From the NCBI GenBank assembly GCA_036274055.1, contig DASUGM010000200.1, positions 1 to 10,614 on the forward strand: a stretch of 10,614 nucleotides of DNA, written 5' to 3'. A model generated the notes under the pieces. The model was given only the letters and a program-made list of their open reading frames with translations. It was not told where the DNA came from and searched no databases. This document shows, piece by piece, positions 6,699 through 10,614 of this stretch (the stretch's first letter is position 1; every line of letters starts with the position of its first letter). The position numbers and the translations under genes were made by a program. The stretch comes from DASUGM01 sp036274055. GTDB lineage: Bacteria; Acidobacteriota; Vicinamibacteria; Vicinamibacterales; SCN-69-37.

Positions 6699-9161
6699 GT
6701 GATCGATCGCCTTCGTCAGCACGTGACTTACGCCTTTCGGCTGTTGAGCCGAGCGCCGTTGTTCACGGCCACCGCGGTGCTCTCGCTGGCGATCGGCATT
6801 GGCGCCAACGCGACGATCTTCACCGCCGCGAGCGCCCTGGTCCTGGCGCCAACCCGCGGCGTCGCCGACTTCGGGCGCGTGGTCGACATCGGCCGGACGG
6901 TAGATGGACGAGGATTCGACACGACGTCGTATCAGACGTTCGCCGACCTGCAGCGGCGGAAGGACGTGTTTTCGGGGGTCTTCGCGGTCCGGATCGAGCC
7001 CGAGCCGATGAGTCTGGGCACCGGCGACGGCGCCGATCGCATTTACGCCGAGGCGGTGAGCTCCAGCTACTTCGACGTGCTCGGCCTGGTGCCGGCGGCC
7101 GGCGCCTTCTTCAGCACCCGCGAAGAACAGATCGGCGTGCCGCTGCGCAAGGCAGTGCTGAGTCACGCCTTCTTCATGCGGCGCTTCAACGGCGACCGCA
7201 CGATCGTCGGCCGCGAGATCGTCCTCAATGGCGACAGCTTCGTGGTCACGGCGATTGGTCCGGACGGCTACACCGGGACGACGATCCTCGCGCCGGACCT
7301 GTGGGTGCCGCTGACGTCGCACGCGCGCGGCATGGCGAACGAACGGCTCCTTCGTTCCCGCGAGAGCCAGTGGCTGGTGCTCGGCGCCCGGCTGAAACCC
7401 GGCGCGACGATCGCGCAGGCGCAGCAGTCACTCGATGCGTTCATGGCGCAGCTCACCGAGCAGTTTCCGGACGTCTACCGCCGGCGCGGGTTGGTCGTGA
7501 AACCGGCCAGCCGCGTCCCGGGCGAAGCCGGTGAGTTCGTGATTCCGTTTCTCACGGTGCTGATGGGGCTGGTCGGACTCGTGCTGCTGGTCGCGTGCAC
7601 GAATCTCGCCGGCCTGATGCTGGCGCGATCGGCGGCGCGGTCGCGCGAGATCGCGGTGCGCCTCTCACTCGGGGCGACGCGCGCTTCGCTGATCGCGATG
7701 TTGCTGACCGAGAGCCTCGCGGTGTTCACGCTCGGCGCGATCGCGGCCCTGGCCGTCGCGTCGCTGATGACGCGCGTCCTCGCAGCCGTGGTCGGCACGC
7801 TGCCGGTGCCGATCGGCATCACTTTCGCCGTCGATGGGCGCGTGCTGGCGTTCACCGCCGCGCTGGCGCTCGCGACGGGCGCGCTCACCGGGCTGGTACC
7901 GGCGCTGCAGAGCGTACGCACTGGACTGGTCGGCAACCTCAAGGCGGACGCCAACGCGCCGCGCCGGCAACGCCTGCGCCACCTCGTCGTCGGCACGCAA
8001 CTCGCCTTCTGCCTGATCCTGCTGGTGATGGGCGGACTGTTCCTGCGCGCCCTCGGCACGGCGACACGGGTCGACGCGGGCATGCGCATCGACGGCGTCG
8101 ACGTCGTCAATGTCGATCTCGGGCTTGGCGGCTATGCCGACGATCGGATGGCCGGCGCGGCGGCGGATATCTCGGCGCGCTTCGCGGCGCTGCCCGGCGT
8201 CGCCGCGGTCGGCGCGGCGCGCATGGTGCCGCTCGAAGGCGGCGGGCTTGGACTCGGCGCGTTGCGCCGAGCCGGCGACACGGCGCCGGAGAGCAACATC
8301 GACACCGATTGGAACACGGTGACGCCGGGCTTCCTCGCGTCGCTCGAGATCGCGCTGGCACGCGGCCGTCAGTTCGCCGATGCCGATCGCGCCGGCGCGC
8401 CCGATGTCGCCATCGTCAATGAGTATCTGGCGCGCCACGTCTGGCCGAACGAAGATCCGATCGGCAAGGTGCTTGAAAACGGCGACTTCCGGCCCGGCTC
8501 GACCCAGCCGACGCGACGGTTGACGATCGTCGGCGTCGCCCGCGATTCGAAATACCGCTGGCTTGGCGAGACCCCGCGGCCGTTCATCTACGTGCCCTAC
8601 GCGCAGTTTCCGCAGCGCGATGTCGCCTTTTTCCTCCGCCGCGAACCGGGCGTCGACGATGCCTCGATGTATCGGAACGTGCGCGGCGCGCTGAAGGCGT
8701 TCGACCCGTATCTGCCGCTGGTGCGGATGGCGGCGTTCCGGCAGTCGGCCGACCTCGGGTTGATGCCGCAGCGCATCGCGGCGACGATCGCGGCGTCGCT
8801 CGGCGGCGTCGCGCTGCTGCTCGCGGCGATCGGCATCTACGGCGTCACCGCATTCGCGGTCGCCAGCCGGACCCGCGAAATCGGCGTCCGCATGGCGCTC
8901 GGCGCCGATCGCCGGCGCGTGGTCATGCTGGTGCTGCGTCAGGCGTTCAAACTCGCCGCGATCGGCTGCGCGGTCGGTCTGGCCGGCGCGATCGGCCTCG
9001 CGTCGCTCGTCGCCGACCTGCTCTTCGGCGTCTCGCCCTTCGATCCGATGACGCTCGCGCTGACGCCACTCTTGCTGATCGCGATCGCGCTGGCCGCCAG
9101 CGCGGTTCCGGCGCGGCGCGCCGCCGGCGTCAACCCGGTGGTGGCGATCAAGACGGAGTAA
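6699..9161 (+). CDS. ADOP-type orphan permease (MacB-like periplasmic core plus duplicated FtsX domains)
   Basis: About 820 residues. After a short N-terminus (AFRLLSRAPLFTATAVLSL) comes a membrane helix ending in GIGANATIF, the standard opening of the acidobacterial duplicated orphan permease family. A MacB-like periplasmic region covers roughly 55 to 270, three or four membrane helices 280 to 410, a second helix with periplasmic domain 425 to 680, and a last FtsX block 690 to 810. The duplication is visible: REIAVRLSLGAT near 316 and REIGVRMALGAD near 726 are the same cytoplasmic loop. Family members lack an adjacent ATPase gene, as here, and their transported molecule is unknown. No PadR-type regulator gene lies upstream, although such neighbours occur with this family; instead the gene is divergent from the copper group. 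Length is typical and no frame damage is seen. Confidence 0.94.
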   Translation: MIDRLRQHVTYAFRLLSRAPLFTATAVLSLAIGIGANATIFTAASALVLAPTRGVADFGRVVDIGRTVDGRGFDTTSYQTFADLQRRKDVFSGVFAVRIEPEPMSLGTGDGADRIYAEAVSSSYFDVLGLVPAAGAFFSTREEQIGVPLRKAVLSHAFFMRRFNGDRTIVGREIVLNGDSFVVTAIGPDGYTGTTILAPDLWVPLTSHARGMANERLLRSRESQWLVLGARLKPGATIAQAQQSLDAFMAQLTEQFPDVYRRRGLVVKPASRVPGEAGEFVIPFLTVLMGLVGLVLLVACTNLAGLMLARSAARSREIAVRLSLGATRASLIAMLLTESLAVFTLGAIAALAVASLMTRVLAAVVGTLPVPIGITFAVDGRVLAFTAALALATGALTGLVPALQSVRTGLVGNLKADANAPRRQRLRHLVVGTQLAFCLILLVMGGLFLRALGTATRVDAGMRIDGVDVVNVDLGLGGYADDRMAGAAADISARFAALPGVAAVGAARMVPLEGGGLGLGALRRAGDTAPESNIDTDWNTVTPGFLASLEIALARGRQFADADRAGAPDVAIVNEYLARHVWPNEDPIGKVLENGDFRPGSTQPTRRLTIVGVARDSKYRWLGETPRPFIYVPYAQFPQRDVAFFLRREPGVDDASMYRNVRGALKAFDPYLPLVRMAAFRQSADLGLMPQRIAATIAASLGGVALLLAAIGIYGVTAFAVASRTREIGVRMALGADRRRVVMLVLRQAFKLAAIGCAVGLAGAIGLASLVADLLFGVSPFDPMTLALTPLLLIAIALAASAVPARRAAGVNPVVAIKTE

Positions 9162-9174
9162 GAGTAAGGAAGAT

Positions 9175-9429
9175 TGGGGACGGGGGTGTTTGGCGAGAGC
9201 CACCCCCGTCCCCAGACCGGTGTTGGGGACGGGGGTGTTCGCGAGAGCCACCCCCGTCCCCAGACCGAGTCCCGAAAACCGGTGTTGGGGACGGGGGTGG
9301 CTCGCGAGAGCGACCCCCCGTCCAAGAAACCGGTGTTGGGGACGGGGGTGGCTTTCGAAAGCGCCTCCCGTCCCCAAAAAAATCGGTGTTGGGGACGGGG
9401 GTGGCTTTCGCCTAACACCCCCGTCCCCA
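9175..9429. repeat. cluster of five REP-like GC-rich hairpin repeats
   Basis: Five units start at 9175, 9224, 9286, 9337 and 9390, spaced 49 to 62 bases. Each opens with TGGGGACGGGGGTG and closes with its complement (CACCCCCGTCCCCA, intact in units 1, 2 and 5 and eroded in 3 and 4). Tips differ but remain foldable: TGGC-GAGA-GCCA in unit 1, GCTC-GCGA-GAGC in unit 3, GCTT-TCGA-AAGC in unit 4. Linkers share CCGGTGT or CGGTGT. The cluster starts 13 bases after the permease stop and ends 11 bases before the DinB-like gene stop. No transposase gene is present, as is usual for REP elements moved in trans. Confidence 0.92.
9376..9429 (-). terminator. possible leftward terminator made by repeat unit 5 and a T-tract
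   Basis: Read on the - strand, unit 5 forms a 13-bp GC stem with an inner GGC-GAAA-GCC tip. A run of seven T follows after a 7-base gap, downstream of the DinB-like stop. The gap is longer than in a standard intrinsic terminator, so function is doubtful. Confidence 0.35.
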
Positions 9430-9440
9430 AATCCTTTCTA

Positions 9441-9962
9441 CTACTTCGGCCGTGAAATCGGCGGCACGATGTTGTTCACCCGGTAGTTCGAGACGAGCTT
9501 GCCGTAATGCTCGCCCTGATGATCCAGCCAGCCGACCAGCAGCGGCTGCGCGTTCTTCTCGACCAGCGGGTACGACACCGCGATCGCGGCTTCCATTTCG
9601 CTGACCACCGAGGCGCGCGTCTTCGGCTTCGACGCGTCGGCCTTGTCGCGCCCGACGTAGTCGAACTTCTCGCCCTTGAGCAGGGCCGACGTCATCTCGA
9701 GCCCGATGGTGACGTGCCGGAATTCATCCATCACCGATCGCGAATCGGGATGCGGTTTCCAGCCGAGCTTGTCATCCGGAAACACGGTGTCTTTCGCCAT
9801 CACCAGGATCTTGTCGTGCAGTGATTTCCACGTTCTGACCAGTGACCTCTGAAAGTCGGCGGCGGTCGGCGCCGCGGGCGGTGTCGCGGGCGCCTGTTGC
9901 GCGCGAACCCCGGCGATCGAGAGAGCTGCAACCAGCAGCGCGGACGTGGCGAGCGTCTTCAT
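9441..9962 (-). CDS. secreted DinB-like (DinB/YfiT superfamily) protein
   Basis: The 173-residue product starts with a signal peptide (MKTLATSALLVAALSIAGVRA), then a mature helical domain. Features of the DinB/YfiT four-helix fold are present: His83 in EFRHV and the pair His148 and His152 in HQGEHYGKLVSNYRVNNIVPP, which in this superfamily form a metal-binding triad. Residues 40 to 60 (LVRTWKSLHDKILVMA) fit the first helix. Members act in varied thiol-dependent or metal-dependent reactions, and the reaction here cannot be told; export to the periplasm is common for such proteins in acidobacteria. The frame runs upstream to 10088, but the ATG at 9960-9962 is chosen because AGAGGAG lies 6 bases before it and the signal peptide begins there. 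A second ATG two codons upstream touches the same site. Confidence 0.88.
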   Translation of the reverse strand: MKTLATSALLVAALSIAGVRAQQAPATPPAAPTAADFQRSLVRTWKSLHDKILVMAKDTVFPDDKLGWKPHPDSRSVMDEFRHVTIGLEMTSALLKGEKFDYVGRDKADASKPKTRASVVSEMEAAIAVSYPLVEKNAQPLLVGWLDHQGEHYGKLVSNYRVNNIVPPISRPK

Positions 9963-9968
9963 TTCCAT

Positions 9969-9975
9969 CTCCTCT
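9969..9975 (-). promoter_or_regulatory. ribosome binding site of the DinB-like gene
   Basis: AGAGGAG on the - strand is 6 bases from the ATG at 9962 and has no spacing to the ATG at 9968, which favours the 173-residue product. Confidence 0.65.
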
Positions 9976-10131
9976 GGGAGGCGGCCGCTCAGGGGACGCG
10001 CAGGGCCGCGGACTGCGGTCATCCTAGGCCGCGGCGACACCCAACCAACCGGCGATGCGGCCAGACGCACCGGGGTGGGGACGAACATGGGGATGGCTGG
10101 GACGGCGGCCGGAACGCGGCGTGGGACGCGA
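9976..10131. other. non-coding stretch upstream of the DinB-like gene
   Basis: No credible gene is seen here on either strand; the open frames lack family features and overlap the neighbouring palindrome. A weak leftward promoter candidate is TTGGTT (10043-10048), 16 bases, then TAGGAT (10021-10026), each only partly like the sigma-70 consensus. Confidence 0.4.
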
Positions 10132-10301
10132 CGTTCTTCCGTTCGGAACTTCGGGAGTTCGGGCGTTCGGGCGTTCGGTTCTTCCGTTCTGCGGTTCGCC
10201 GGTTCAAGTACTGCAGTTCTGAGTTCGTCGAACGCAGCACCGTGAACTGGCGAACGAAAGAACGGAACGCCCGAACGCCCGAAGTTCCGAACGGAAGAAC
10301 G
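10132..10301. repeat. 170-bp imperfect palindrome with reiterated CGTTCGGG words
   Basis: The outer arms 10132-10168 and 10265-10301 are reverse complements at 36 of 37 positions, the first 24 without mismatch. Further in, pairing continues with small shifts: the left arm carries one extra 8-base unit (GGGCGTTC) and a second insertion, after which GTTCTTCCGTTC and GCCGGTTCA still find near partners. The centre is a looser stretch of GTTC/GAAC words. It lies 9 bases after the stop of the kinase-like gene (- strand), so it could act as that gene's 3' hairpin. No T-tract follows. Confidence 0.88.
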
Positions 10302-10310
10302 ACCAGCGTT

Positions 10311-10614
10311 CTATGTCGTGTGCGGCTTGAAGCTGAGTCGAATCGTGCTGCCGTTGCGCGCCGAGGCAACCAGCGCGGCATCGCCGCCGTGGTGCTCGGC
10401 GGCGGCGCGCGCGGTGGCGGCGCCGAGCGCGGCGGTCCAGCCGCCCTGCCGCTCGGTCCATGACGGGTCGAAGAAGCGACTGGCGATCGGACCCGAAATC
10501 GAGACGTCGTCCTGCGTGATGTCGACGGTCCTGAGTTCGCCCGGCGACGCCGTCACGGTGACGACGATGGTCGCGCTGTCGGCGGGCCCAATCAGGCCGA
10601 CGGTGGCGACGATC
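10311..10614 (-). CDS. C-terminal end of a histidine-kinase-like ATPase domain protein (5' part outside the window)
   Basis: The - strand frame is open from the window edge to TAG at 10311-10313, giving about 100 residues (ATVGLIGPADSATIVVTV onward). The final part, FFDPSWTERQGGWTAALGA and then AAAEHHGGDAALVASARNGSTIRLSF, lines up with the end of HATPase_c domains: the FxPF segment, the glycine-rich G2 box, the EAHGG helix end and the GSTFxLxLP last strand. This suggests a sensor kinase or hybrid kinase. The G2 box, usually GTGLGL, reads WTAALG here, so ATP binding may be weakened or lost; the N and G1 boxes lie outside the window. It points towards the DinB-like gene, separated by the palindrome. 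The gene is likely real, the family assignment moderate. Confidence 0.62.
   Translation of the reverse strand, partial: IVATVGLIGPADSATIVVTVTASPGELRTVDITQDDVSISGPIASRFFDPSWTERQGGWTAALGAATARAAAEHHGGDAALVASARNGSTIRLSFKPHTT

Noticed and set aside
7665..9377. 570-codon frame on the - strand opposite the ADOP permease and through the repeats
   Set aside because: Its N-terminus is translated hairpin repeat and the rest is low-complexity Arg/Gln/Asp-rich shadow of a well-supported permease.
9175..9429. CRISPR array
   Set aside because: Units contain internal palindromes spanning most of their length, linkers are short (about 9 to 24 bases) and similar, and no cas genes are near.
9174..9486. Frames translating the hairpin repeats as small repeat proteins
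   Set aside because: The peptide repeats (GTGV, HPRPQ) follow from the DNA repeat; unit spacing is irregular, units are diverged and palindromic, and no ribosome binding site is clear.
9963..10088. Longer N-terminus of the DinB-like protein starting at 10088
   Set aside because: The added 42 residues hide the signal peptide, and a strong AGAGGAG site lies just before the ATG at 9962.
10066..10110. Possible extra copy of the GGGGACGGGGGT repeat (GGTGGGGACGAACATGGGGATGGCTGGG)
   Set aside because: Only the first half resembles the family and no complementary arm follows, so chance G-richness is as likely.
10019..10463. Open frames across the 10132-10301 palindrome on both strands
   Set aside because: Their composition (Ser, Arg, Phe runs) is imposed by the reiterated CGTTC/GAACG words; none shows family features or a credible start.

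Overview
The window is GC-rich throughout and reads as chromosomal DNA of an acidobacterium, possibly of the Vicinamibacteria type. The best marker is a long MacB/FtsX-like permease with no ATPase partner (6699-9161), which matches the ADOP family (acidobacterial duplicated orphan permease). No phage, transposase, CRISPR, tRNA or rRNA gene is visible.

Layout from left to right. (1) The 3' part of a large APC-superfamily permease on the + strand (1-1836), whose start lies outside the window. (2) A 178-bp convergent gap almost filled by one 168-bp imperfect palindrome (1840-2007). (3) A leftward gene group: a small secreted Cys/His-rich protein (6251-6616), a predicted outer-membrane protein with Met/His clusters (4866-6158), a Cu(I)-type P1B ATPase (2532-4865) and a Nudix hydrolase (2015-2473). 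The outer-membrane protein stop codon directly abuts the ATPase start codon. (4) The ADOP permease, divergent from this group (6699-9161). (5) A second convergent gap filled by five tandem GC-rich hairpin repeats (9175-9429). (6) A secreted DinB-like protein on the - strand (9441-9962). (7) About 350 bp without a gene, half of it a second long imperfect palindrome (10132-10301). (8) The C-terminal end of a histidine-kinase-like ATPase domain on the - strand, running off the right edge.

The best functional story is copper handling. CopA would pump Cu(I) out of the cytoplasm, and the two uncharacterised envelope proteins encoded just upstream would receive, bind or pass on the metal in the periplasm and outer membrane. 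The roles of those two are inferred from residues and context only.

The other striking theme is non-coding. Nearly every gene 3' end in the window abuts an inverted-repeat element within a few bases. There are two unrelated-looking long palindromes built from short reiterated words, and one REP-like hairpin family with a five-copy cluster and one decayed solo copy (6190-6226) inside the copper operon.
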